From: JAJTFW01 sp903922455 | GTDB taxonomy: Bacteria; Bacteroidota; Bacteroidia; AKYH767-A; OLB10 | Direction: 5' to 3' | Assembly (NCBI GenBank): GCA_943329665.2 | Contig: CALQEU020000003.1 | Coordinates: 127,206 to 191,205, forward strand | DNA length: 64,000 nt | In this document: in pieces, positions 8,637-18,309 of the stretch | How positions within the stretch are numbered: the first letter of the stretch is position 1 | How the letters are laid out: every line of letters begins with the position of its first letter | Made by a program: the position numbers and the translations under genes | Notes under the pieces: generated by a model | Databases searched by the model: none | What the model saw: only the letters and a program-made list of their open reading frames with translations | What the model was told of the DNA's origin: nothing

Positions 8637-9187
8637 TTAATCGACTAACAAAACTTTATTGATTCCAATAGGTTGATTGACATAAATTGTTTTTAATAGA
8701 TACATTCCAGACATTAAACTTCCCTTATCAAAATGAGTAGTGATTCCATCTGCTCCAAATTGATGTATGAGTTTACCGGTTAAATCAAACAATTGGAAAC
8801 TCACTTCTGAATAATTCACATCACCACGAACAACAAAAGTTGCTCCACTTTGAATAGGCATCGGGAAAATTTCTACTGAATAATTTTCAGCCAAGAGTTC
8901 ACCTTCTCTACAATTTACATAGCACCAAATGATCCCGAAAAAATTTGTTTGGAAGTACCTGTACCAATCATCCAAAACAATGAAGCACCACCACTATTAA
9001 AATTACTATAATCCTCAAACCACCACTCGTTTGTATTACCAACTGCAGGAGCAGGTACAGTATAAGTTACATTCGTTTGAGAACAAAATTCACTTGAATT
9101 AGGAGATACCGCGATAAACTGAGCATTTGCCTGGTGAAGATTAATAAAAAGCAGAATGATCGTTGTTAAGCATAAGAATTGCTTCAT
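8637..9187 (-). pseudogene. T9SS type A sorted secreted protein, frameshifted
   Basis: Two overlapping minus-strand frames together make one small secreted protein of about 180 residues. The first (9187-8915) has a signal peptide (MKQFLCLTTIILLFINLHQANAQ) and an Ig/PKD-like strand pattern (NEWWFEDYSNFNSGGASLFW). It runs into a stop at FSGSFGAM. The second (to 8637) picks up at VNCREGELLAENYSVEIFPMP and holds a complete type A sorting domain (FDLTGKLIHQF, GMYLLKTIY, KVLLVD). One base added near 8915-8930 would restore a single frame. It is either a recent pseudogene, an assembly error or, less likely, a programmed frameshift. Even when joined the protein is very short for a T9SS client. Confidence 0.7.
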
Positions 9188-9303
9188 TGAACGAAGATTG
9201 ATTAGTTTACATGTAATGTACTAAAAGGAGAGGTAAAACTTTGCGACAACAATTCAATTAAAAAATTAAATATTTTGGCTAACATTATAAATCCATAGGA
9301 AAA

Positions 9304-10041
9304 TTAAGCCAAAATCACCTCTTCAGAAGTTAATAAAGCTTGATTCTTCAACCTCAACAAAATCTGCATTACTGTTACCACATCCTTTTGGCAATAAGTA
9401 ACAATACGATTCAAATCCTTTTCATTCCAATAAACCGAACCTACTTGTGATCCATCAATATCATCTTTCGGACTTGGAATTCCTAAAATATAAGCCAACA
9501 AATTTAACGGCGTATAATTTTTATAATCACCAAACTTCCATAATTCCATGGTATCTAAATGTGGAATTTCCCAAGGCTTCTTACCATACAAATCGAGTTG
9601 TGCGGGAAGTGGAATTCCATGAATCACCATTCGTCGACTCATGTATGGAAAATCAAATTCCTTTCCATTATGACCACACAAAATCATGGGTATTTTTTTA
9701 TTTCGCTTATCCGATTCGGTGATTTGATTTAACAGCGCCGCAAAATTTTCCAATAATATTTTTTCATCATCGCCATAAAAAGATTTTAATCGAAACTGCC
9801 TACCTTCATCCTTGCAGGAAAGAAATCCGGTGGTGATGCAAATAATCTTTCCAAACTCAGCATAAATACCCGCTCGCTCATAAAGATGCTGTTCTTCCAT
9901 CCCCTCTTCACGTTTTAAGTTGGATGCTTTTCGGAGCCACAATGGCTTTAGTTCCTCTGGAGCATCTTCAAAAGTGGCATACTGCGGAACCGTTTCAATA
10001 TCCAGACAAAGGATGTTTTCTAAAGAAATGGAATTAATCAT
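9304..10041 (-). CDS. Predicted 3'-5' exonuclease (PolB-like DEDDy family)
   Basis: A 245-residue stand-alone exonuclease domain of the RNase H/DnaQ fold, related to the proofreading domain of family B polymerases. The DEDDy motifs are visible: Exo I with LCLDIETVP near the N-terminus, Exo II with GHNGKEFDFPYMSRR at about residue 125, and Exo III with YCQKDVVTVMQ at about 217, where Tyr and Asp coordinate the metal. It has no polymerase domain. Homologues are widespread in Bacteroidetes and the cellular substrate is not known. It is a single gene between two damaged loci. Confidence 0.85.
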   Translation of the reverse strand: MINSISLENILCLDIETVPQYATFEDAPEELKPLWLRKASNLKREEGMEEQHLYERAGIYAEFGKIICITTGFLSCKDEGRQFRLKSFYGDDEKILLENFAALLNQITESDKRNKKIPMILCGHNGKEFDFPYMSRRMVIHGIPLPAQLDLYGKKPWEIPHLDTMELWKFGDYKNYTPLNLLAYILGIPSPKDDIDGSQVGSVYWNEKDLNRIVTYCQKDVVTVMQILLRLKNQALLTSEEVILA

Positions 10042-10224
10042 ATTTCGAATCTTTTAACCAAAGATAAACATCCGAATGGATTTAATCGTCTCTAAACGAC
10101 AATAAACGTTTACCTACGATTCGTATCTGAAATTCAACACTTCATATTGTAAATTTCATTTTTATTCTACTGGAATAGTTTTGAAATGGAACTTTATACA
10201 TTTTTCTACAATTTTCGTTCTTCT

Positions 10225-10683
10225 ATGAAAAAGATCCTTCTCTTCTTCCTTGTATTTGCCAATGCATTACAAGCACAAACTATTAAAGGAAAGGTTACGG
10301 ATCAACACACCCAACTATCACTCGCCTTTGTTACCATTGTGGAAGAAGGAACTCAAAATGGAACGTCTAGTGATATCGACGGTTATTTTTCGATTAAATT
10401 AAACAACGAGAATTCTAACATTGTGTTTTCCTATTTAGAATATGAAACTAAAATTCTATCTCCTGAAAAAAATATATTGTGGAATGTTTCCATCTTGCCA
10501 CAAGCTATCAATATCAAAGAGGTGAAAATTCTTCCAGTAGAAAACCACAAAAAATATCTAGAAGTTGCCATCGACAAGTTGCCATCGACAAGCTGCCATC
10601 GACAAGCTGCCATCGACAAGCTGCCATCGACAAGCTCAGGCAACTCAGGCAACTTAGGCAACTCAGGCTGCCATGTTGACTGA
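10225..10683 (+). pseudogene. Truncated carboxypeptidase-regulatory-like (DUF5686-type) outer membrane protein
   Basis: Only the N-terminal part of a much longer family protein remains. A signal peptide starts at the ATG at 10225 (MKKILLFFLVFANALQAQ) and is followed by a CarboxypepD_reg-like domain (IKGKVTDQHTQLSLAFVTI, GTSSDIDGYFSIKL). The linker EVKILPVENHKKYLE resembles the start of the DUF5686 region. Homology stops at about 10564, exactly where a block of 14-bp and 9-bp repeats begins; the remaining ~40 codons (AIDKLPSTS-type repeats) are just translated repeat. The large C-terminal barrel domain expected in this family is absent. I treat it as a gene remnant. Confidence 0.65.
10565..10672. 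repeat. 14-bp and 9-bp tandem repeats at a gene truncation point
   Basis: Five perfect-phase 14-bp units, two TTGCCATCGACAAG and three CTGCCATCGACAAG, occupy 10565-10634. They are followed by three full and one partial unit of a 9-bp repeat (CTCAGGCAA). The block ends near GTTGACTGAGGCACTCGAG. It has higher GC than its surroundings and replaces the rest of the preceding gene. Confidence 0.8.
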
Positions 10684-10761
10684 GGCACTCGAGGTCAACC
10701 AGAAGATTTCTCTCGGTACTACAACTAATCACCGCAAGAGAATTTCTATTTTCAAAAAAAA

Positions 10762-11172
10762 CTAGCGAATCATCACTCCACGTTTTTCCAATAAAGGAAT
10801 ATGTGTGAAGTAAGATGGGTTGATGGATTCAGGAAGGAAAATATATTTCTTATCGAATATTTCTCCGTTGATGTAAAAGCTCAACCAATACTCATTGTTT
10901 AATCCAAACACTTTATGTTGGATGGGTTCAATCAATGAAAAACTTAATGGACTCATATCTCCTAAAAAATGGCGCAAGGTTGAGGTCATCACTTCTTCTC
11001 CATTCAAAACGCCATAACCTTGACTTGCAATCATTACATTTTCGATGGGCGTTTGTTTCAAATTCAAAATATATACTTCCCAAATCTGCTCTTCCTCTGC
11101 TAAATTTAAATCAATAGGAATTACCGCAATAGCAATGTCCTCAACAGCAATATGCTTAATATCTCTCAACAT
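10762..11172 (-). CDS. Conserved Bacteroidetes protein of unknown function
   Basis: A 136-residue soluble protein with no signal peptide or membrane segment. It has an alternating beta-strand pattern (EEEQIWEVYILNLKQTPIE, NEYWLSFYINGEIFDKKYIF) and conserved-looking features such as ASQGYG and STLRHFLGD. I recognise the overall type from other Bacteroidetes, where it is usually a lone hypothetical gene, but I know of no function. It lies downstream of the repeat-truncated locus, on the opposite strand, and upstream of nothing obviously related. Coding is supported by the clean reading frame and typical composition. Confidence 0.6.
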   Translation of the reverse strand: MLRDIKHIAVEDIAIAVIPIDLNLAEEEQIWEVYILNLKQTPIENVMIASQGYGVLNGEEVMTSTLRHFLGDMSPLSFSLIEPIQHKVFGLNNEYWLSFYINGEIFDKKYIFLPESINPSYFTHIPLLEKRGVMIR

Positions 11173-11317
11173 AATCTCTAATTCATTTTAACGTTTCCAT
11201 TTCACAGTTGTTGCAAAGATAATGTCAAATCCATCCAATTTAAAGATTAAAAATTACATTTATTTTGCATTAAAAATGGAAGCTTCGATTTAGATGATAA
11301 AATAAGCGCTAAAACAT

Positions 11318-12460
11318 TTATGGAGCACATAATTTCAAAGCTCCTCGAACATAAATGGGTAAATCGATAAGAGATTTGTCAGCCGCTTGATTTCGATGAT
11401 GTCCCAATCGAACCATAATGATATCTTTGGATGGAATCACAACTATATATTGCCCCAAAATACCTCGACAATAAAAGATCTTTTCTCCATCTACTTCTGA
11501 AATCCACCATTGGTAGCCGTATTCTTTATTCCGTTTTCCATTGTCTAATAACGGTGCTGGCATAACGCTTTCCATCACGAAGGAAGAATCTATTAATTGT
11601 TGCCCTTGCCAATTTCCCAAATGCAAATACAAACCCCCTAACTTTGCGAAATCTCGTGCATTGGAATAAATACAACAGGAAGCTTTTTCCATTCCTTCTT
11701 TTTTGTCGATGGTCCACTCAGCAGCATGCTCAGCACCCAAAGGCTTCCATAATTTTTCCGAAGCGTACTCCGATAAATTTTTTCCAGTTGCACGCATTAG
11801 TACCATGGCCAACAATTGCGTTGCGCCGCCTTGATAATAATAATTCACACCGGGAGTATCCACCACTTCCAATCGATTCATCAATCCTGTCAAATCTTTT
11901 CCGTAATACGCTTCGGTTGTTACACTAAATAAGCTTGCATACGCTTCGTCCCAACTCAACGCTGCCGACATGGTAATTAAATTCCGCAGCGTTAATGTTC
12001 CTTTGCTATTGTTTGCATATTCAGGAATAAATTCTCCCACTGTTTGATTGAGACTTTTAATTTTACCTTCTTTCAATGCCACGCCGGTGAGCATTCCAAT
12101 TACACTCTTCGACATTGAAAAAGAATTTGACAAAGAGGAATCACTGTACCCATCCCAATACGCTTCGTAAACTAATGAATCATGATGGATCACCAAATAC
12201 GCAACACTGCGTTCACGATTCAATTCATTAGCCGTGTTCGTATCCAACGTTTGCTTATTATAGGTTGAAGCTAAAGGCCAAGGTTGAGCAATACCCGCTT
12301 CTACCTTGCGCTGAATAAAAATATCATTATCGTCAATATCGACAAAGTTGTAGACGAGTGCTTTAAATACCCATGCTTTACCACTTGTAAGGATCAAACA
12401 ACAGGCTAACAACAGGATAACACCAACAATTTGAAATATACGTTTGATTACTTTTTTCAC
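11318..12460 (-). CDS. Serine hydrolase of the beta-lactamase / class C PBP fold
   Basis: A 380-residue membrane-anchored or exported serine hydrolase. The N-terminus (KRIFQIVGVILLLACCLILTSG) is a signal anchor, so the domain should face the periplasm. The catalytic Ser-x-x-Lys is seen as SMSK in NSFSMSKSVIGMLTG at about residue 130, followed by the family pattern GKIKSLNQTVGEFIPEY and TLRNLITMSAALSWDE. A Tyr-rich segment NYYYQGG near 210 takes the place of the usual YxN motif. The C-terminal GYQWWIS and GQYIVVIPSKDIIMVRLG are typical of the family. Members include esterases, D-amino-acid peptidases and beta-lactamase relatives; the substrate cannot be assigned. Confidence 0.85.
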   Translation of the reverse strand: MKKVIKRIFQIVGVILLLACCLILTSGKAWVFKALVYNFVDIDDNDIFIQRKVEAGIAQPWPLASTYNKQTLDTNTANELNRERSVAYLVIHHDSLVYEAYWDGYSDSSLSNSFSMSKSVIGMLTGVALKEGKIKSLNQTVGEFIPEYANNSKGTLTLRNLITMSAALSWDEAYASLFSVTTEAYYGKDLTGLMNRLEVVDTPGVNYYYQGGATQLLAMVLMRATGKNLSEYASEKLWKPLGAEHAAEWTIDKKEGMEKASCCIYSNARDFAKLGGLYLHLGNWQGQQLIDSSFVMESVMPAPLLDNGKRNKEYGYQWWISEVDGEKIFYCRGILGQYIVVIPSKDIIMVRLGHHRNQAADKSLIDLPIYVRGALKLCAP

Positions 12461-12529
12461 TTTATTGATTTTAGAACTACTTAGAAATACTTACTTAAGA
12501 GTAAACAATACATTTCACAATGCTATCTT

Positions 12530-15500
12530 TTACTTTACAAATTTACGAGACGCTGATTTATCGCCCATTTTCAAGCGGATGAAATAATTTCCGTTGATCC
12601 ACCCATCGGTAGGAATTTTTACTTCATTCACTGGTGGTAAAAAAATGTTGCGGTACACTTCTTTACCTAAAACATCAAAAACACAGACTTCCATTTTCTC
12701 TTGTCCTATTGTTGTGCCACGTAGCGACAATTCACTTCCAACTGGATTTGGATATACAAAAAAATCAAACTCATTTTCATTTTCAGATAAGCCTGTAAAG
12801 GTAGCATGCAAATTGATATTATCAATATACATCACCTGACCAAAGTATCCTAAATTTTCAAAAGAAAATAACACTTCAATATTCCCTGTAAATGCTGATA
12901 CATCAATCGTATCTTTTCTCCATTGAGAGGCAGAAGGAACAAAAGCAACCGTATTGTTTGGAGGTGCTGTCGACAAATCTACTCCCCCTTTAAAATAGAG
13001 CGAAGTAAACGTTACACCGCAATCGGTAGAGGCTAGCACTTGCAATGAATCACTGTATTGCCCACCATAAGGAGTATACGCCACATCAAAAATCAATTTT
13101 GCATTTTGCACATTTGACAAATCATATTTAGCTGTCCAAACGGCATCATGCGCTCCGCCCGCATCATAATCGTAGTTATTAAAAGACATACTATAGTTAC
13201 TTGCTCCAAAACCACCCACACTGCTTGATATCCCCCAATTACTTGCAACAAGTCCTATTCCTTGTAGCTTCCAATTCTCATCAAAATTTCCATCTTCAAA
13301 ATCTTCCTGCATGGGCAACAGACCATTATTTATGGTCCGAACAAAATTTGTTTTGGTAATGGTATCACTTATTCCATTGTCTGTTACAATTAAAGTCACA
13401 TCAAAACTTCCACCTGTTGTGTACACTACGGTAGGATACATCGTCGTAGAGTTCGTAGGATTGGCTCCTGGAAAACTCCATTCATAGGTAGCTGAAGAGG
13501 AGGACACACTATGAGGTACAAAACGAATCGTATCACCAGGACAATAAAAAGTTTCGAAGTTAGCAGAGAAATCAGCAATTACATTTGAAGTTTCATACAA
13601 TTGATTTTCCCAAATTCCAAGATGCCAAGTAGCTAAACGTAATTTATTATCGCGATAGAATGGCACTAAGCGTAACGGATAAGATATGGCCGGCAAATTT
13701 GTTCCGACTATTTGCCAATCACTCAAGGAATTATTTCTATAAAAAACTGGTCCGTGATAAGTACCAAGATAAACACCACCATCTGTTCCAAATTGATGAC
13801 ACATCGATTCCACTTCAAATCCATTTAGTGTGGCAGTGGTTTTATTTATCCAGCTTGCACCGCTGTTAATCGTATGATAAACTTTATTACCATTTGACCC
13901 TTTCGGAAAACAGATCCACAATTCATCTGCATCCGTGCCGCTCAATGAAAAAATCAATTCGCGTTGATTTTGAGGAAGCGCAATTTGTGTCCAGGTTAAT
14001 CCTCTATCTGTTGTCTTCCAAATTTTACTACTATTACCAATCACCTGTTGTGCATACAACACATTTTTATTCGCACGACTTTGCTCGAACCAATATACTT
14101 TATCGTTTGCAATTGAACCAAAGGAAAACAACTCGGTAAATGAACTTCCACCATTCGTGCTTTTGTAAATTTTATTTTCTTTTCCTAAATAACAAACATT
14201 CCAGTAATCCCAATCCCATGCCATTCTGGAGCTGGAATTATCCACATAACTTTCATTCGGTTCTGTATTGATTGGAAAACGACCGGCTACTCCATTCAAC
14301 GTATCTGCTAAAACAACACCATCAATATCGCTATAGTACGTTTTCTTTTCATTACTATAATTTACATATCCAGTAGCTGCTTCACCACCGCCCAACTGTT
14401 GAAATTCTCCTTGAGGATATCCATCTCTGCGTGCAGCATTCCCATTATGATATCGACCACCCACCATAATGTCATCATTCCAACCTTGATCAAAACCCCA
14501 AAACGCACTTCCATAAATACCATTTGTGCGTGATTCGTGAGTCGTCACAAAATCGATTGAATAATTAATACCGCCATCACATGCCCACCAAAATTCTTCA
14601 GTAGTGGGAGATGTTTTATAAATTTTAAACTCTTGATTGTCGGGATGAATTTGCGGTATATTTCCAATGTATCCACCTACAGGTTGAAAAGTAGCACCTG
14701 CATCATTACTTCGCCACATACTAAGTCCACCCACAATTATTTTATCGGCATCCAAATGAGATGCAATTAATGCTGTGTTGTAATAAATCTGATTATAGGT
14801 GTTGTTATCGCCATTAAACGACATCATATTAGGATGCGTCGATTGATTATAAGGCGCGCCGATGACTCCATGTGGATGACTCCATGATTCCCCACCATCA
14901 TCACTTTTGTAAATACCAATTTGTCCGTTTAACTGTAGCTGTGCGGTTGATTGACTTTGTCCAACCAACAATACATACACTCTGTTTGGGTCCGCTTCAG
15001 TAATCGTTATACGACCACCATAAGATTGAACTAACCCTGCATCGATTGGAGGAACGCTAAACCAACCCGTAGGTTTAATGGCAAATGTAGCACCACTATC
15101 GAGTGATTTATAGAAATAAGAAATCTTAGTGGTGGCATCATAACGCAATGCATAAATCACACTTGCATCGCCGGGCTTTGTGGCTACCGATTGGCACTCG
15201 CCTGTAAAAATAGTGGCCCATGTACTTCCTCCATCCTGCGATCGCTTTAAACCATATTCAGTGGCAGCATAAACCATTTGACTATTTGCAGGATTATGTA
15301 AAAATTGCCAAACGGAAGAATTGCTCAATGTTGCAAGAGGAGCGCTCCAAGTTGCACCGCCATCCAGAGTGCGATACGATTCTCGATCCGCATTCACCAA
15401 GACGTCGTTCTCATCCGTTGTATTTACAGCAATCGCACTTACCGTTGTCATATCTTCATTCCTTGAAATAAAATTCCAAGACATTCCTTTGTTAGTGCTT

Positions 15501-16012
15501 TTATAAACCCCACCATTTTCTCCTCCACAATACAAAGTCGTTGGATTACTAAAACTTTGATCTATACAATACACATTTGCATGCCATGATATTTGCGAAA
15601 TCGTATCGCCAGCATTATATCGAGCTCTGTAATGTTTTTCGGGACCTGCGAAATTCCAAGGGGCTAACATTTTTGAAGAAGTAGTTTGCAAAGCACTTTG
15701 TGTACTTTTTAGCAAGTTACTTTTTTCCATTTGAGATGGGATTTTTATAAAACCATCCTTTTGCACATAAGGTTGATTGTATCTTCGCCAGTGTTTATAA
15801 TAGGCAGTATGTTGATTGGATTCCTCCTTTTGCAACTTATAATAATCATCATGAGCTTTTTCAACTTGAAATACATTTGGATTTTCCGAGTACATCATTC
15901 GAACCCATTGTGGCAAATTGGTATCTGTAGGGTTAGTCGGTTTTAATAAAAGTTGCGCAGTCGAAATATAATTGGTCAATACCAATAAAAGAATAATATA
16001 TAATTTTTTCAT
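12530..16012 (-). CDS. T9SS type A sorted protein with BNR/VPS10-type propeller and PKD domain
   Basis: A 1160-residue secreted protein. A signal peptide (MKKLYIILLLVLTNYISTAQ) is followed by a pro-region and then, from about 130 to 800, repeated BNR/Asp-box units (STNKGMSWNFIS, DGGATWSAPLA, SQDGGSTWATIF, STNGGSSFTELF, TTDRGLTWTQI) that build a VPS10/sortilin-like beta-propeller. A PKD domain follows at about 835-910 (YEWSFPGANPTNSTTMYPTVVYTT), then a MAM/jelly-roll-like domain (DFEDGNFDENWKLQG). A type A sorting domain (FFVYPNPVGSELSLRG, VFDVLGKEVY, GNYFIRLKMG) ends the protein. Such proteins are common in Bacteroidetes, and a glycan or peptide ligand is possible but unproven. Confidence 0.88.
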   Translation of the reverse strand: MKKLYIILLLVLTNYISTAQLLLKPTNPTDTNLPQWVRMMYSENPNVFQVEKAHDDYYKLQKEESNQHTAYYKHWRRYNQPYVQKDGFIKIPSQMEKSNLLKSTQSALQTTSSKMLAPWNFAGPEKHYRARYNAGDTISQISWHANVYCIDQSFSNPTTLYCGGENGGVYKSTNKGMSWNFISRNEDMTTVSAIAVNTTDENDVLVNADRESYRTLDGGATWSAPLATLSNSSVWQFLHNPANSQMVYAATEYGLKRSQDGGSTWATIFTGECQSVATKPGDASVIYALRYDATTKISYFYKSLDSGATFAIKPTGWFSVPPIDAGLVQSYGGRITITEADPNRVYVLLVGQSQSTAQLQLNGQIGIYKSDDGGESWSHPHGVIGAPYNQSTHPNMMSFNGDNNTYNQIYYNTALIASHLDADKIIVGGLSMWRSNDAGATFQPVGGYIGNIPQIHPDNQEFKIYKTSPTTEEFWWACDGGINYSIDFVTTHESRTNGIYGSAFWGFDQGWNDDIMVGGRYHNGNAARRDGYPQGEFQQLGGGEAATGYVNYSNEKKTYYSDIDGVVLADTLNGVAGRFPINTEPNESYVDNSSSRMAWDWDYWNVCYLGKENKIYKSTNGGSSFTELFSFGSIANDKVYWFEQSRANKNVLYAQQVIGNSSKIWKTTDRGLTWTQIALPQNQRELIFSLSGTDADELWICFPKGSNGNKVYHTINSGASWINKTTATLNGFEVESMCHQFGTDGGVYLGTYHGPVFYRNNSLSDWQIVGTNLPAISYPLRLVPFYRDNKLRLATWHLGIWENQLYETSNVIADFSANFETFYCPGDTIRFVPHSVSSSSATYEWSFPGANPTNSTTMYPTVVYTTGGSFDVTLIVTDNGISDTITKTNFVRTINNGLLPMQEDFEDGNFDENWKLQGIGLVASNWGISSSVGGFGASNYSMSFNNYDYDAGGAHDAVWTAKYDLSNVQNAKLIFDVAYTPYGGQYSDSLQVLASTDCGVTFTSLYFKGGVDLSTAPPNNTVAFVPSASQWRKDTIDVSAFTGNIEVLFSFENLGYFGQVMYIDNINLHATFTGLSENENEFDFFVYPNPVGSELSLRGTTIGQEKMEVCVFDVLGKEVYRNIFLPPVNEVKIPTDGWINGNYFIRLKMGDKSASRKFVK

Positions 16013-16243
16013 TGTAAGAGCTATAAACTTTTTGAGTTGAATGGATCAGCGTTGAATAGAGTCAATTTGAATAAGGAACAATTAATATAAATCGCTCCAC
16101 CAATAGCTTTTTATATTTTATCGATTGGCATTCACTAACCCTTTCTACAAATATACCTATTACAAAATATCCTTCGAGGAACGCCAACCAATACTATGAA
16201 CCGATTTCTTAACAATTTTAAGAATAAACCCCAAGAAAATTTG

Positions 16244-16948
16244 CTAATTGACTACTTCAAAATGAAAGAGTGATTTCAGGTGAAACAAAACTTTAGATTT
16301 CACTTCATTCATATTTATTTCTCTTCCCAATTCTTTCGACAACGACGTTACTCCTTTATCCGTGATGCCACAAGGAACAATTTTATTGAAATAACTTAAA
16401 TCATTATTAATATTAAATGCGAATCCGTGCATCGTAACCCATCGACTACATCGCACACCAAAGGCACAAATCTTTCTTGCCTTAATAGGATCATCTCCAT
16501 CTAACCAAACACCCGTTAATCCAGGCAATCGCCCAGCTACAATTCCATAATCAGCTAAAGTGAGAATAACACTTTCTTCCAAAAAACGCAGGTATTTATG
16601 AATATCATTAAAAAAATGATCGAGATCAAAAATGGGATATCCGACTAATTGTCCGGGTCCGTGGTAGGTAATATCACCTCCACGATTTATTTTATAATAG
16701 GTGGCCCCTATTTCTTCCAGCTTTTGTTCATCGGCTAACAAGTGAGCTTCTGCTCCACTTTTTCCCAAAGTAAAAACATGAGGATGCTCACAAAATAAAA
16801 GATAATGTCGGGGAGGAAAATGCTGAGCGGATTCTAACGTACGATTCTCTAGTTTTTGACGAACGGTTTCCGCCAATAAAGATTCCTGCAAATCCCATGC
16901 TTGCTTAAAATCAATTTCTCCGAGATCTTGAAAGGTGACTGTTTGCAT
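16244..16948 (-). CDS. lipB: Lipoyl(octanoyl) transferase
   Basis: Transfers octanoate from octanoyl-ACP to the lipoyl domains of 2-oxoacid dehydrogenases and the glycine cleavage system, the first step of endogenous lipoate synthesis. The family signature is clear: RGGDITYHGPGQLVGYPIFD with the substrate-pocket residues, GVRCSRWVTMHGFAFNIN, and the catalytic-thiol region FNKIVPCGITDKGVTSL. I place the start at the ATG at 16948 rather than the TTG at 16966, because a near-perfect -7 box (TATATTTG, 16971-16964) overlaps the TTG. The result is 234 residues, normal for the family. The divergent kelch-type gene begins about 100 bases away. Confidence 0.93.
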   Translation of the reverse strand: MQTVTFQDLGEIDFKQAWDLQESLLAETVRQKLENRTLESAQHFPPRHYLLFCEHPHVFTLGKSGAEAHLLADEQKLEEIGATYYKINRGGDITYHGPGQLVGYPIFDLDHFFNDIHKYLRFLEESVILTLADYGIVAGRLPGLTGVWLDGDDPIKARKICAFGVRCSRWVTMHGFAFNINNDLSYFNKIVPCGITDKGVTSLSKELGREINMNEVKSKVLFHLKSLFHFEVVN

Positions 16949-16963
16949 ACTTCTTTTCGAGTG

Positions 16964-16971
16964 CAAATATA
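16964..16971 (-). promoter_or_regulatory. -7 promoter box of lipB
   Basis: TATATTTG read on the minus strand is an exact TAnnTTTG match. It ends 15 bases before the chosen ATG, giving a short leader. It decides the lipB start. Confidence 0.5.
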
Positions 16972-17044
16972 CGGGTAATGCGGCAATTTTTTTCAGAAAT
17001 GAGTGCCGGGGTAATAAACCGCTGATTTATTATGATCTTTGAGT

Positions 17045-18223
17045 ATGAAATTTATCTTCACCAACCTCTTGCTCCTATTTAGCTATGGATGTCATGCACA
17101 AACCTGGACACCACTTCTCGACTTTCCTGGCTCGGAGAGAGATGATGCAGCAGGATTTGTTATCGGAAATACTTTCTATGTAGGTACAGGGTTGGATGGA
17201 GGCTTCAATGCACAAAGGGATTTTTATATGTTGGATTTAACGAATGAAACTTGGTCGATTGGAGCATCAGTAAATTCAGGGCAAGAACGTCAATATGCTA
17301 GTGGTTTTAGTCATAACAATTTCGGATATCTCTTTGGTGGTATTGGTCCAGGCGCAACTTATTTTCAGGATTTGATGCGTTTTGAGCCCAGCAATAGCTC
17401 GTGGCAGCAAATGACTTCGATGCCCAGCCTAGGTCGAAGAGGTTCTTCTTGCTTTGTAATTAATAACGATGCATTTATTATGGGAGGAAATAATCCATCT
17501 CAGGGTAACATCACCGAAGTTTGGAAATACAATATTACCAATGACAGCTGGCAGCAAATGAATAATTTTCCATTTCCCGGATTATGGAGAGCGGGAGCTT
17601 GTGCCGTGAATGGAATAGGATATGTATTTGGAGGAATTGATAGCACGACTCAATACAGTAATCGGCTCTACAGTTACGATTCAGTGAACGATGCATGGAC
17701 ATTAATTAATACCTTCCCCAATAACGGTAGGGCCTATACGCAATTAATGCCGATGGGAAATAATATCATGTTCTTTGGAGGATATGAGAATGGAAATATT
17801 TATAAAGATGATTTATGGATGTATGATTTAACTAACAATACATTTATTCCTTACAATCCCATTCCATCATTAGCCAGAAGAGGATATGTTTCCTGCGTTT
17901 GGAATAATACTATTTACATCAGTACTGGACTCAACTCCATTCCTGCAAGAACAGCAGAAACATGGAAGGTAAATGGAATTGTAGGCCTAGAAAATATAGA
18001 ACTTGAAACTTTTGAAGTGTATCCCAATCCGTTTACAGAAAGCATACAACTAAATAAAAGTGGACATTTAGAAATTTTTGATTTACAAGGCAGGAAAGTA
18101 TATGAATTGGAAATCGTAAAAGGAAAAGTAAACTTGAATTTTTTAAATGCTGGATTCTATATTTTAAAATTGAATACAAGTGAAAACAAATCGTATTCAA
18201 ATAAAATTTATTTACTGAAATAA
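17045..18223 (+). CDS. Kelch-type beta-propeller protein with T9SS type A sorting domain
   Basis: A secreted 392-residue protein beginning at the ATG at 17045 (the in-frame TTG at 17039 is less likely). A signal peptide (MKFIFTNLLLLFSYGCHAQ) precedes five to six kelch-like repeats of about 48 residues with the diagnostic double glycine and spaced Tyr/Trp, for example GYLFGGIGPG...MRFEPSNSSWQQM, GIGYVFGGID...YSYDSVNDAWTLI and NNIMFFGGYENG...DLWMYDLTN. The C-terminus (FEVYPNPFTESIQL, IFDLQGRKVYEL, GFYILKLN) is a type A sorting domain. Kelch propellers mostly mediate binding; sialate mutarotases share the fold, but no catalytic claim can be made. Confidence 0.88.
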   Translation: MKFIFTNLLLLFSYGCHAQTWTPLLDFPGSERDDAAGFVIGNTFYVGTGLDGGFNAQRDFYMLDLTNETWSIGASVNSGQERQYASGFSHNNFGYLFGGIGPGATYFQDLMRFEPSNSSWQQMTSMPSLGRRGSSCFVINNDAFIMGGNNPSQGNITEVWKYNITNDSWQQMNNFPFPGLWRAGACAVNGIGYVFGGIDSTTQYSNRLYSYDSVNDAWTLINTFPNNGRAYTQLMPMGNNIMFFGGYENGNIYKDDLWMYDLTNNTFIPYNPIPSLARRGYVSCVWNNTIYISTGLNSIPARTAETWKVNGIVGLENIELETFEVYPNPFTESIQLNKSGHLEIFDLQGRKVYELEIVKGKVNLNFLNAGFYILKLNTSENKSYSNKIYLLK

Positions 18224-18309
18224 ATCACCCCAATGGCACACAGATTTTTTAAGATGATTATGATTAATTAAGATCCACATAAAAATAATTCTCAATCCAT
18301 AATTCTGAA

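Noticed and set aside
10431..10732. Four overlapping ORFs of 66-85 codons across 10431-10732
   Set aside because: They are translations of the 14-bp and 9-bp repeats in several frames, with no independent coding signal.
16949..16966. lipB start at TTG 16966
   Set aside because: The TTG lies inside a TATATTTG promoter box; the ATG at 16948 gives a normal family N-terminus.
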